A stretch of DNA of 64,000 bases, from NCBI GenBank assembly GCA_945890495.1, contig CAMDCO010000005.1, forward strand, positions 1 through 64,000, read 5' to 3'. Position numbers and translations under genes: made by a program. Every line of letters starts with the position of its first letter. Position 1 is the first letter of the stretch. This document shows, piece by piece, positions 34,442-42,081 of the stretch. Source of the stretch: Bordetella parapertussis. GTDB lineage: Bacteria; Pseudomonadota; Gammaproteobacteria; Burkholderiales; Thiobacillaceae. The notes under the pieces were generated by a model. The model ran no database searches and had not been told where the DNA came from. It worked only from the letters and a program-made list of their open reading frames with translations.

Positions 34442-34663
34442 GGGTGTTCAAGAAAACCCTAGCACTTGTCGCTATATCAAACATCAAAATATTGGCCTTG
34501 GGAACGATCCTAAAAACTGGCATGTAAGGCAGCCATTCACACTCCGGCGGCCTCGGCCGCCGTTTTTATTTCCGCTACCCGTGCGTTTTAACCGGAAAGT
34601 CGGCGAACGCGGTGTCCACTGTTAGCAGTGCTACCCCGTCCGTCCCTTCAGGCGAGCCGGTTG
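34442..34663. other. Spacer between gene remnant and PIN toxin gene
   Basis: AT-richer than the surroundings. It holds a 27-codon frame starting GTG at 34444 that looks like a signal-peptide beginning (FKKTLALVAIS) but stops at once, and then the second terminator-like repeat at 34544. I see no complete gene. Confidence 0.5.
34544..34588. repeat. 45-bp direct repeat flanking the AbrB/PIN module, left copy
   Basis: It includes a hairpin (CGGCGGCCTCGGCCGCCG plus TTTTTA) and then TTTCCGCTACCCGTGCGTTT. It matches 35400-35444 with one mismatch, and weaker similarity continues for about 45 bp more. Confidence 0.85.
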
Positions 34664-35083
34664 TCAACGCGTCGGCTCGGGTGTCAACGGAAGCAGGCGC
34701 GCCTCCTGCCCTTGTGCTGTAAGCAACGCGACCGCGGCCTTGTCGAACGAGACGAAGGTGCTTCCGCCAAGCCAGCGGCCTTCGTAGGCAATGACGCCAT
34801 CGGCGAAGTCACCCCCGGCATCCAGCAGGGCCAGTCCTGCCTCGACCGCAGGCCTGTTCATTTCCACATTGGCGGCCGCCAGTAGTGCGCGAATCGCACG
34901 CGCAGCATCGACAGAATGGAAGCCATAAACCCTGAGGAGGACCCACACGAACTCGCACAAACAAGGCAACGCGACCGCAATCAATTCGGCCTCTGTCAAC
35001 ACCTTGACGGCAAGGTCTGCCTGTACCGGGTCATCGCGCACGACGGCACGGACAAGAACATTGGTGTCGGCGGTGAGCTTCAT
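34664..35083 (-). CDS. PIN-domain toxin (VapC-like ribonuclease)
   Basis: 139-residue PIN protein, a predicted Mg-dependent RNA endonuclease. Acidic active-site residues are visible in LTADTNVLVRAVVRDD (residues 3-18), CEFVW near 43, and GGDFADGVIA near 90. It overlaps the AbrB-type antitoxin gene upstream by four bases. The exact RNA target is unknown. Confidence 0.88.
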   Translation of the reverse strand: MKLTADTNVLVRAVVRDDPVQADLAVKVLTEAELIAVALPCLCEFVWVLLRVYGFHSVDAARAIRALLAAANVEMNRPAVEAGLALLDAGGDFADGVIAYEGRWLGGSTFVSFDKAAVALLTAQGQEARLLPLTPEPTR

Positions 35084-35331
35084 GTCCTATCGGCCCAAGC
35101 TTGCGAAATCGCTTGGTTGATTTCCTCGATGCTGGCCACTTTCTGGGTCTTCCCCGCCAGCAACCCGACAAAATTCTCGATCGTCCCCGTCGTGCGCGCC
35201 GCCCGGAGCACGCTCCGACCGTCCGGCAGCAGGTCTAGCTCAATCTTCTCGCCTGGCTTAACACCGAGGTGTTGCAGCACATCCTTCCGGAAAGTGACTT
35301 GCCCGCGGGCCGTAACGGTCAGTGTGGTCAT
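35080..35331 (-). CDS. AbrB/MazE-fold (SpoVT-AbrB) antitoxin
   Basis: 83-residue protein whose first half (MTTLTVTARGQVTFRKDVLQ, then LGVKPGEKIELD) is a swapped-hairpin AbrB DNA-binding domain. The second half would bind the PIN toxin. The ATG at 35331 gives the standard start; a GTG 14 codons upstream is less likely. Confidence 0.88.
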   Translation of the reverse strand: MTTLTVTARGQVTFRKDVLQHLGVKPGEKIELDLLPDGRSVLRAARTTGTIENFVGLLAGKTQKVASIEEINQAISQAWADRT

Positions 35332-35399
35332 GGCATCGCCTCGAATGAATAATGAAACCGCATTGTAAGGCACATCTGCATTATTTTGCGCGACCCGCC

Positions 35400-35444
35400 C
35401 CGGCGGCCTCGGCCGCCGTTTTTATTTCCGCTACCCGCGCGTTT
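35400..35444. repeat. 45-bp direct repeat flanking the AbrB/PIN module, right copy
   Basis: Matches 34544-34588 with one mismatch. It again contains the CGGCGGCC/GGCCGCCG hairpin and a T-run. No gene end lies on its left on the plus strand, so as a terminator it has nothing to stop. That supports it being a copied segment. Confidence 0.85.
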
Positions 35445-35506
35445 GGATAGGAAAAGCAGCGAGCGCTGCGCCCACCGTCAGCCGCATCGACGGCTTGTTA
35501 CGAGCC

Positions 35507-36052
35507 TCACCCTGGTGAGGGCCGCTTGCCGAGTTTGCGTTGCAGGGTGCGGCGGTGCATCTTGAGGGCGCGGGCGGCGGCGGAGACATTGCCGCCCTGT
35601 TCGGCAAGGACGCGCTGGATGTGTTCCCACTCGACACGATCAATGCTCATCGGGGCCTCCTCAATCACGATGTCCGGCACTCCACTCAGGCGCCCGAGGG
35701 CCGCGAGGATTTCATCGGCACTGCTGGGTTTGGCCAAGTAGTGCGTAGCGCCGAGTTTGATGGCCTCGATGGCCGTGGCAATGCTGGCATAACCGGTCAG
35801 CAACAGGATACGGATCTCGGGATGTCGCTCGCGTAGCGGCGCGATCAGGCTGAGGCCGTTTCCTGGCGCGGCCTCATTGGCCAGACGCAGATCCAGCACG
35901 GCATCATCAAAGGGCTGTTGCGCGGCCAGCGCCAGGGCATCGGCCAGCGTATGGGCGGAAGTCACGCAACACCCCCGCCGGGTCAGTGCCTCGGCAAGGA
36001 TCTCGGCGTATTCCTCATCATCGTCCACCAACAACAGGCGTTGCTTCGTCAT
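35507..36052 (-). CDS. regA: RegA/PrrA/ActR-type response regulator
   Basis: 181-residue redox response regulator. The receiver domain has the acidic pocket VDDDEEYAE, the phosphoacceptor in DAVLDLRLAN near residue 53 and LLTGYASIATAIEA. After a short linker, a Fis-type helix-turn-helix (SAAARALKMHRRTLQRKL) is the hallmark of the RegA/ActR family. Its ATG at 36052 overlaps the kinase stop by four bases. Family members control respiration, denitrification and carbon metabolism genes. RegR-type boxes are found at 37328 and 38885. Confidence 0.92.
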   Translation of the reverse strand: MTKQRLLLVDDDEEYAEILAEALTRRGCCVTSAHTLADALALAAQQPFDDAVLDLRLANEAAPGNGLSLIAPLRERHPEIRILLLTGYASIATAIEAIKLGATHYLAKPSSADEILAALGRLSGVPDIVIEEAPMSIDRVEWEHIQRVLAEQGGNVSAAARALKMHRRTLQRKLGKRPSPG

Positions 36053-37290
36053 CGGACCTCCGGCAGAAACAGGCTGACACAACTACCACCGTCCGGATGG
36101 CGCGGGGCCATTTCTAGTCGGCCACCCAAGCGTTCAAGGCTGGCTTGCGCCAGTCTCAGGCCGACGCCCCAGCCACCCAACTTGGGGCCCGCCAGCTCAA
36201 AGCCGGGGCCGCGATCGAGGACCCGAATCTCCCAGCCGTCCGCACGGGCCTCGGCCTCCAGGATGACCTCACCGGGCGAGGCGTCAGCCGCATTGTTAAG
36301 CACGGTGGTGAGGATCGACACCCACGCGGCCGGCGCCACCAGGGCACGCTCCGCCAGCGCCGTATCGCGAAGGGCGCCGAGGCGTGCCTGAACCTGCGGG
36401 CGCATCAATTGCCAGTGCTCAAAGGTCTGCCGCAGCCACGCCTCGAAGGTCTCGGCGGGCGCCGCTTCACCGGCACGGCCAGCACCGGCGGCCACGGCAA
36501 GTCGGGCCAGGGTGTGTTGCATCCGCTCGGCCTGGCGTTTCAATCGGTTGAGTGGCGGGGTCAGTTCTTCGTCACCCTCGTATTCGTAGCCCAGTTCATC
36601 CAACCCCAGTTTGAGCGCGGCCAAGGGCGTGGCCAGGTCGTGCGCCGCCGAGGCCGCCTGCATGCCCAGCAGGAAGATTTGTTCATCGCGCAGGGCGCGT
36701 TCGCGCGCCTCGGCCAGGGTCTGGTCACGCTGACGCAGGGCGGCCGACAATTTCACCAGCGCCAATGTCACAAACAACACCGTAAAGATGAAGTTCAGCC
36801 ACATGCCGGTGAGGTGCAGGTCGATCGCGTTGGCTGTGCTGACGGTCAGGATCAAGGGCTGATACCAGAACGCCAAGAGCGAATACAGGATGACGGTCCA
36901 AATGGCCATGATCCAGGTAGCCCTCGGTGGCAACAGGGTCGCGGCCAGCAACAGCGGTACCAGCAACAACGAGATGAAGGGGTTGGCGTAACCACCGGTG
37001 AAGTAGATCAAGGCCGCCAACAAGGCGGCGTCGGTGGCGAGTTCGATCTGGATCTCGCCCTCCGTGGGATCGCGCCGGGTACGCAGCCGCCAAAGCGCTG
37101 CGCCAATCAGACCGGCATGAAGACCCATCAGCCACCAGACAATCGACCCCTGAAGCCGGGCCTCCAGCCAAAAGACCAGCAACCCCACACCGCCGAGTTC
37201 AAGGCCCAGTAAGGCCGCACGCACCCATAACAGGCCACGCTGCGGATCGGGCGTAACGAGTGAATTCTCAGTTAAAATTATTGCCGTCAT
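36049..37290 (-). CDS. regB: RegB/PrrB/ActS-type redox sensor histidine kinase
   Basis: 413-residue membrane kinase with about six N-terminal membrane segments. FTGGYANPFISL near residue 99 holds the GGxxNPF quinone-binding motif of RegB. The phosphorylated His is in AASAAHDLATPLAAL near 217, and the ATPase domain has LNNAADASPG and GGWGVGLRL. The single cysteine is near the C terminus, so the redox-active Cys known near the H-box of Rhodobacter RegB is missing; quinone sensing may be the main input. The ATG at 37290 is preferred because GGAG lies 6 bases before it. It is divergent from the copper chaperone gene. Confidence 0.9.
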   Translation of the reverse strand: MTAIILTENSLVTPDPQRGLLWVRAALLGLELGGVGLLVFWLEARLQGSIVWWLMGLHAGLIGAALWRLRTRRDPTEGEIQIELATDAALLAALIYFTGGYANPFISLLLVPLLLAATLLPPRATWIMAIWTVILYSLLAFWYQPLILTVSTANAIDLHLTGMWLNFIFTVLFVTLALVKLSAALRQRDQTLAEARERALRDEQIFLLGMQAASAAHDLATPLAALKLGLDELGYEYEGDEELTPPLNRLKRQAERMQHTLARLAVAAGAGRAGEAAPAETFEAWLRQTFEHWQLMRPQVQARLGALRDTALAERALVAPAAWVSILTTVLNNAADASPGEVILEAEARADGWEIRVLDRGPGFELAGPKLGGWGVGLRLAQASLERLGGRLEMAPRHPDGGSCVSLFLPEVR

Positions 37291-37327
37291 GGGCTCCATT
37301 TTAACGGCCCCGGCCCGCATTACGGCT

Positions 37328-37342
37328 GCGACAATTTGCCGC
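37328..37342. promoter_or_regulatory. RegR/RegA-type box between regB and pcuC
   Basis: GCGAC-AATTT-GCCGC fits the RegA-family pattern GCGRC-N5-GNCGC, and fits the RegR consensus GNGRCRTTNNGNCGC with one mismatch. It is 38 bp before regB and 75 bp before the copper chaperone. The extended form TGCGACAATTTGCCGCAC differs from the nosZ box at one base. Confidence 0.65.
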
Positions 37343-37416
37343 ACGACGAACAGCGCGTCTTGGGCTATTGTTGGCCCACCTCTTATCTAATTCTCTCAAA
37401 CCCTTTCGGAGCCTCT

Positions 37417-37899
37417 ATGAAACGCCTTGCCTTTTCCGTCCTCACCACCGCCCTCCTGACCGCCACTCTCAGCATCACCGCGCAGGCTGACACGGTCAAG
37501 ATCAGCGACCCTTGGGCGCGGGCCACCGCCCCCGGCGCCCCGGCTGGCGGCGCCTTCATGGGCCTGACGGCCGATGCCAACATGACCTTGATTGCGGCCG
37601 AAAGCCAAGCCTCCAAGGCAGTTGAACTGCACACCATGAAGATGGAGAACGGGGTGATGATCATGCGCGCAGTGCCCCAGATCGATCTGCCCAAGGGCCA
37701 GACCGTCAGCCTCAAGCCGGGCGGCCTGCATGTCATGCTGATCGGCCTCCATGCCCCCCTCAAGGCCGGTGAAAAGGTGGACATGACCCTGCGCGTGAAG
37801 GACAGCCAGGGCAAGGAGCAACGCATTCCGGTGACTGCCGAGATCCGCACCATGAAGCCCATGGCCATGCCGGCGGCCCCTATGCATCAGCATCACTAA
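37417..37899 (+). CDS. pcuC: Periplasmic copper chaperone PCu(A)C
   Basis: 160-residue secreted protein. The signal peptide ends near ITAQAD. The Cu(I) site is made by the family's His/Met set: AVELHTMKM near residue 69, VMIMRAVP, and GGLHVMLIGL near 109. A His/Met-rich tail (MKPMAMPAAPMHQHH) may bind more copper. PCu(A)C proteins deliver copper to CuA/CuB centres of oxidases. Here, next to regB and 1 kb before nosZ, delivery to N2O reductase CuA is a reasonable inference. CGGAG precedes the ATG. A terminator follows. Confidence 0.92.
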   Translation: MKRLAFSVLTTALLTATLSITAQADTVKISDPWARATAPGAPAGGAFMGLTADANMTLIAAESQASKAVELHTMKMENGVMIMRAVPQIDLPKGQTVSLKPGGLHVMLIGLHAPLKAGEKVDMTLRVKDSQGKEQRIPVTAEIRTMKPMAMPAAPMHQHH

Positions 37900-37930
37900 G
37901 AGCCCCACAGAAACAACCTCTCTCCCACGA

Positions 37931-37955
37931 AAAAGGGCGCCAAGGCGCCCTTTTT
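37931..37955. terminator. Bidirectional terminator between pcuC and phoU
   Basis: GGGCGCC-AA-GGCGCCC with AAAA before and TTTTT after works in both directions. It separates the convergent pcuC and phoU genes. Confidence 0.88.
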
Positions 37956-37996
37956 CTTTGGCATCGTCCGCCGCTCGCGGGCGGACGGTTTATACC

Positions 37997-38704
37997 TCAG
38001 CCTTTTTGAACCTCGTGCTCCAGTTGTTCCAGCGTGACATGGCGCACATTGGCACCGGTCACCATATAGACCACATTCTCGGCAATGTTCTTGGCGTGAT
38101 CGCCCACGCGCTCAATGGCCTTGGCCACAAACAACAGTTCGATACAGGTCGAAATGGTGCGCGGGTCTTCCATCATGTAGGTAATGAGATGACGGACGAT
38201 GAGGTGATACTCCTCGTCAACCTGGATGTCCTGCCGCGCCAGATCGGGAATCCCCGCCACCTCAATTCGCGCAAAGGCGTTCAACGACTGGCGCAACATG
38301 CGCATCGCCAGTTCGGACAGATAACGAATTTCCGCATGGCGCGGCACGAGGATGCGACCTCCGGTCTGCATCTTCAGGGCAAAGCGGGCAATCTTTACCG
38401 CCTCGTCGCCGATGCGCTCCAGGTCAGAAATGCTGCGCAGAATGGACAGCACCATGCGCAAATCGATGGCGGTCGGACAGCGCAGGGCAATAATGTTGGT
38501 GCAGGCCTCATCGGACAAAGACTCTAGGAGGTTGACATCGACCTCTTTCTCGATAACCTGCTGCGCCAACGCCAGATTGCCCTCCATCAGGGCCAACACG
38601 GCATTGTTCAATTGCTCTTCGACCAGCCCGCCCATCTCCAGCACGCGCGCGCGCATGGATTCAAGTTCTTCATCAAAGGGTTTGTAGGTATGTTCCGTCA
38701 GCAT
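37997..38704 (-). CDS. phoU: Phosphate uptake regulator PhoU
   Basis: Cytosolic helical protein that links the Pst transporter to PhoR and limits phosphate uptake. The 235-residue protein consists of two three-helix repeats, each with the metal-binding E/DxxxD pattern (SDLERIGDEAVKIA and AKAIERVGDHAKNIAE). No pst, phoB or phoR gene is adjacent, so it is an isolated phoU within the nitrous-oxide region. It is divergent from nosZ. Confidence 0.95.
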   Translation of the reverse strand: MLTEHTYKPFDEELESMRARVLEMGGLVEEQLNNAVLALMEGNLALAQQVIEKEVDVNLLESLSDEACTNIIALRCPTAIDLRMVLSILRSISDLERIGDEAVKIARFALKMQTGGRILVPRHAEIRYLSELAMRMLRQSLNAFARIEVAGIPDLARQDIQVDEEYHLIVRHLITYMMEDPRTISTCIELLFVAKAIERVGDHAKNIAENVVYMVTGANVRHVTLEQLEHEVQKG

Positions 38705-38840
38705 TCCGTTATCTCCAAAGGCCTTCCAACAGGCTGGATTTGATTATAGGACCCCTTCACCCGCATTTGGTTACATCTTTGTGACAGCGACGCGTCTATA
38801 AGCGAAAACTGATATTGTCGCAATAGAGGACATCCGAATC

Positions 38841-38854
38841 TTGACATCGGTCAA
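38841..38854 (+). promoter_or_regulatory. FNR/DNR-type box upstream of nosZ
   Basis: TTGAC-ATCG-GTCAA is a perfect inverted repeat of the FNR/CRP-family form (consensus TTGAT-N4-ATCAA). It is centred about 86 bp before the nosZ ATG. Activation under low oxygen or by NO/nitrogen oxides would be expected. Confidence 0.72.
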
Positions 38855-38884
38855 CTCGGGACCTACCTTGCACGCCATCGTTGT

Positions 38885-38899
38885 GCGACATTTTGCCGC
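38885..38899 (+). promoter_or_regulatory. RegR/RegA-type box in the nosZ leader
   Basis: GCGAC-ATTTT-GCCGC fits the RegR consensus GNGRCRTTNNGNCGC at every fixed position. It lies between the FNR-type box and the ribosome-binding site of nosZ. The box at 37328 differs by one base. Confidence 0.68.
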
Positions 38900-38933
38900 A
38901 CCTATCCGTTACTTTTACCTTTGGAGACACACC

Positions 38934-41234
38934 ATGAGTATACGCATCAAGCAACTTGCACTGCTGATTGCCCTTGGAGCCGGTGCAACCAGCCCCGCGT
39001 GGGCCAGCGAAGACCTGAAAGATGTCATGAAGCGACGCGGCCTGTCGCAACAAGACTTGCTCTCGGCGGCGAAGACCTATGTGCCGACTGGCAAGCGCGA
39101 TGAATTCCTCGCCTTCAGCTCCGGCGGCCACTCCGGCCAAGTCATGGTCTACGGCATTCCTTCGATGCGCATCCTCAAATACATCGGTGTGTTCACGCCA
39201 GAGCCTTGGCAAGGCTTTGGCTTTGACGAGGAATCCAAAAAGATTCTGCGTGATGGTCAGCCGCCCAACGCCAAGGAACCCATCCTGTGGGGCGACTCGC
39301 ACCACCCGGCCATCTCTGAAACCAATGGCAAATATGACGGTCAGTTCCTGTTCATCAACGACAAGGCCAACCCACGCATCGCCGTGATTGACCTGCGCGA
39401 CTTCGAGACCAAGCAGATCGTCGCCAACCCGATTTTCAAATCCGAGCATGGCGGCGCCTTCGTCACCCCGAACACCGAGTATGTGATTGAGGCCACGCAA
39501 TACGCCGCACCGCTGGAACCCAACAAATATGTGCCGTTGGAAAGGTTCAACGACGAGTACCGCGGCGGCATGACCTTCTGGAAGTTCGACCGCAAGGCCG
39601 GTCGCATCGACAAGAAGGCCTCGTTCTCCTTCGAGCTGCCGCCGTATAGCCAGGACTTGTCTGACGCCGGCAAGGGCCCGTCCGATGGCTGGGCCTTCAC
39701 CAACTCGTTCTGCTCCGAGCGTTATGTCGGCGGCATCGAACGCGGCCGCCCGCCCTTTGAGGCCGGTTGCTCCGCCCGCGATACCGACTACATGCATGTC
39801 ATGAACTGGAAGAAGGCCGAGCAGGTCGTCGCCGCTGGCAAGACCAAGACCATCAATGGCCACAGAGTCATCCCGATGGATGTCGCGGTCAAAGAAGGCA
39901 TCTTGTTCCTGATCCCCGAACCGAAGAGCCCGCACGGCGTCGATGTGACCCCGGACGGCAGCAAGATCATCGTCGCCGGCAAACTGGACACCCATGTGTC
40001 CGTGTATAGCTTCGACAAGATCCAGGCCGCCATCAAGGCCGGCAAGTTTGAGGGCAAAGACCCGTATGGCATCCCAATCATCGCCATGAAGGATGCGCTC
40101 GACAAGCAGGTACAACTCGGCCTAGGCCCGTTGCACACCCAGTTCGACAGCAAGAAATGCGTGGCCTACACCTCCCTGTATGTCGATTCACAAGTCGCCA
40201 AATGGGACTTCTGCGCCGGCAAGGTGCTGGACAAGATCAGCGTGCACTACAACATTGGTCACCTGATGACGATGGAAGGCGACTCCACCTCACCCGAAGG
40301 CAAGTATCTGGTGGCGCTGAACAAACTGGCCATCGACCGCTTCAACCCGGTTGGCCCGCTGCATCCGCAAAACCACCAGCTCATCGACATCAGCAACGAC
40401 AAGATGCATCTGATCTACGACATGCCGGTGCCACTGGGTGAGCCGCACTACGCCGTGGCCATCGATGCCAATAGCCTGAAGCCGGGTATCCGCTACAAAC
40501 TGGGCACCGACAGCCGTACCGATTCTCCGCACCCGGGCGCTGTGAAGGCCGGCTCTGAAAAGACCGTGAAGAAGGGCAACAAGGTCGAGGTGTTCGGCAC
40601 CCTGATCCGTTCGCATATCGTTCCCGAGATCATCGACAATGTTGAGGTCGGCGACGAGGTCACGATCCACCTGACCAACCTCGAGCGCGCCCAGGACGAG
40701 ACGCACGGCTTCACCATCGGTGGCTACAACCTCCACGCCTCGGTTGAGCCAGGCAAGACGGTCACGGTCAAGTTCAAGGCCGAGCGTCCTGGCGTGTATC
40801 CGTACTACTGCACCGAGTTCTGCTCCGCGCTGCACTTGGAAATGCAGGGCTACCTACTGGTCAAGCCGAAGGGCTACAAAGACAGCGGCGTTGCTGGCAA
40901 GGCAGGCACGAACTACACCAAGGCAGACTACGACAAGCAGTACAAGACCAACATCGAAACCCAAGCAGTGATCGATTCTGTGGTCGGCTACATCACCAGC
41001 GTTAACTACAAGGACTTCCCGGAAGCGGTGGCCATGGTGGAAGACGCCTTTGACCAAGCCGGTAAGATCACCGATGTGAAGGTCAAGATGGATGCCGCCG
41101 TGAAGACCGGTGACTGGAACAACGCCACCTTGTGGGCAGGCCAGTGGTGGCAGTATCAGGTCAAGACCGCAGACCTCGGCCTGCGCGCCAAGACCTACCT
41201 AGAGCAAAACGGTGCCAAGAAAGTGAAGAAGTAA
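38934..41234 (+). CDS. nosZ: Nitrous-oxide reductase, Sec-exported (clade II type)
   Basis: NosZ reduces N2O to N2 in the periplasm. The 766-residue protein has a Sec signal peptide (MSIRIKQLALLIALGAGATS, cleavage after AWA) without twin arginines, as in clade II enzymes. The seven-bladed propeller carries CuZ histidines in GDSHHPAIS, SEHGGAF, YMHVMNW, SPHGVDV, GPLHTQFD and YNIGHLMTMEGDS. The CuA site is in YCTEFCSALHLEM, with C626, C630, H634 and M637. A further ~115 residues follow the CuA domain with no haem motif (CxxCH). The start at 38934 is set by GGAGAC and the signal peptide. FNR- and RegR-type boxes precede it. Confidence 0.97.
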   Translation: MSIRIKQLALLIALGAGATSPAWASEDLKDVMKRRGLSQQDLLSAAKTYVPTGKRDEFLAFSSGGHSGQVMVYGIPSMRILKYIGVFTPEPWQGFGFDEESKKILRDGQPPNAKEPILWGDSHHPAISETNGKYDGQFLFINDKANPRIAVIDLRDFETKQIVANPIFKSEHGGAFVTPNTEYVIEATQYAAPLEPNKYVPLERFNDEYRGGMTFWKFDRKAGRIDKKASFSFELPPYSQDLSDAGKGPSDGWAFTNSFCSERYVGGIERGRPPFEAGCSARDTDYMHVMNWKKAEQVVAAGKTKTINGHRVIPMDVAVKEGILFLIPEPKSPHGVDVTPDGSKIIVAGKLDTHVSVYSFDKIQAAIKAGKFEGKDPYGIPIIAMKDALDKQVQLGLGPLHTQFDSKKCVAYTSLYVDSQVAKWDFCAGKVLDKISVHYNIGHLMTMEGDSTSPEGKYLVALNKLAIDRFNPVGPLHPQNHQLIDISNDKMHLIYDMPVPLGEPHYAVAIDANSLKPGIRYKLGTDSRTDSPHPGAVKAGSEKTVKKGNKVEVFGTLIRSHIVPEIIDNVEVGDEVTIHLTNLERAQDETHGFTIGGYNLHASVEPGKTVTVKFKAERPGVYPYYCTEFCSALHLEMQGYLLVKPKGYKDSGVAGKAGTNYTKADYDKQYKTNIETQAVIDSVVGYITSVNYKDFPEAVAMVEDAFDQAGKITDVKVKMDAAVKTGDWNNATLWAGQWWQYQVKTADLGLRAKTYLEQNGAKKVKK

Positions 41235-41253
41235 TCGCCGCTCGCCAAAAGCC

Positions 41254-41281
41254 AAGGAGGGGGGCTTATGCCCCCCTCCTT
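41254..41281 (+). terminator. Hairpin after nosZ
   Basis: An 11-bp perfect stem (AAGGAGGGGGG / CCCCCCTCCTT) with loop CTTATG. There is no long T-run, so it may act as an mRNA 3'-end stabiliser or partial terminator. The next gene has its own FNR-type box directly after. Confidence 0.7.
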
Positions 41282-41283
41282 GA

Positions 41284-41297
41284 TTGATACGGGTCAA
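41284..41297 (+). promoter_or_regulatory. FNR/DNR-type box upstream of the dihaem cytochrome gene
   Basis: TTGAT-ACGG-GTCAA matches the FNR consensus at nine of ten positions. It lies about 94 bp before the cytochrome ATG, a distance like that at nosZ. Confidence 0.65.
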
Positions 41298-41384
41298 TAT
41301 TGATTGTTGCCCAATGAATATTAGTATTGTCTAATGTGCACGCATTCACGCGCACCGCCATTTCTTATTTACAGGAGCTTCACC

Positions 41385-42023
41385 ATGAAATTACGCCCCA
41401 GCCTATTTCTGATCCTCACCCTTGCAGCGGGTTCAGCCTTTGCCGCTCGCCCGGGCGCCTCTGCCTCTACCGATGAAATCCTCAAGCTCAAGGGCGACGC
41501 CAAGAATGGCGAAGAGGTCTATGAAGTCTGCTCCGCCTGTCACCTGCCCGATGGCATGGGCCGCTCGGACGGCACCCTGCCGGTCGTCGCCGGCCAGCAT
41601 GAGAAGGTGTTGGTCAAGCAGATGATCGACATTCGCACCGGTCATCGCGACAACCCCACCATGTACCCCTTCGCCCAAGGCATGGAACCGCAGGACATCG
41701 CCGACAGCGCCGCCTACATGGCAAAACTCAAACTCAAGACCACCAACGGCAAGGGCTCGGGCAAAGACCTGAGCCGGGGTGCCGATCTGTACAAGAAGGA
41801 CTGCCTCTCCTGTCACAAGGACAATGGCGTGGGCGACCAAGCCAAATTTGTGCCCTTGCTGACGGCGCAGCATTACGAATACACCATGCGTCAGTTGGAT
41901 GAGATGAAGGCAGGCAAGCGCAAGAACGCCGACAAGGAGATGATGAAGGTCGTCAAGGCCTACTCCAAGGCCGACATGCAGGCCGTGGCCGACTACATGT
42001 CACGCCTTAAGCCTAAAAAGTAA
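41385..42023 (+). CDS. Periplasmic dihaem cytochrome c (c4-like), N2O-reductase donor candidate
   Basis: 212-residue exported cytochrome. The signal peptide is MKLRPSLFLILTLAAGSAFA. Two class I domains follow, each with a haem site (CSACH near residue 48, CLSCH near 143) and distal Met candidates (MYPFAQGM; EMMKVV). It belongs to the c4/c553 type. Between nosZ and nosB it occupies the place of the cytochromes encoded in clade II nos clusters, so it probably passes electrons from the quinol side to NosZ. AGGAG precedes the ATG. Confidence 0.9.
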   Translation: MKLRPSLFLILTLAAGSAFAARPGASASTDEILKLKGDAKNGEEVYEVCSACHLPDGMGRSDGTLPVVAGQHEKVLVKQMIDIRTGHRDNPTMYPFAQGMEPQDIADSAAYMAKLKLKTTNGKGSGKDLSRGADLYKKDCLSCHKDNGVGDQAKFVPLLTAQHYEYTMRQLDEMKAGKRKNADKEMMKVVKAYSKADMQAVADYMSRLKPKK

Positions 42024-42037
42024 GACCCAGTGAACGG

Positions 42038-42058
42038 TAGGCCGCCTCGTGCGGCCTA
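42038..42058 (+). terminator. Hairpin after the cytochrome gene
   Basis: TAGGCCGC-CTCGT-GCGGCCTA forms an 8-bp stem 15 bp after the stop codon, followed only by TT. It is a weak terminator or a processing signal. Confidence 0.55.
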
Positions 42059-42081
42059 TTCGAACCCCCAACTTTCGGATC

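Noticed and set aside
34444..34527. 27-codon frame beginning GTG with a signal-peptide-like start
   Set aside because: It stops before any mature part and has no spaced ribosome-binding site; best treated as a remnant.
38796..40115. 439-codon open frame antisense to nosZ
   Set aside because: It lies within a certain nosZ gene, has no recognisable domain, and its codon pattern mirrors the nosZ reading frame.
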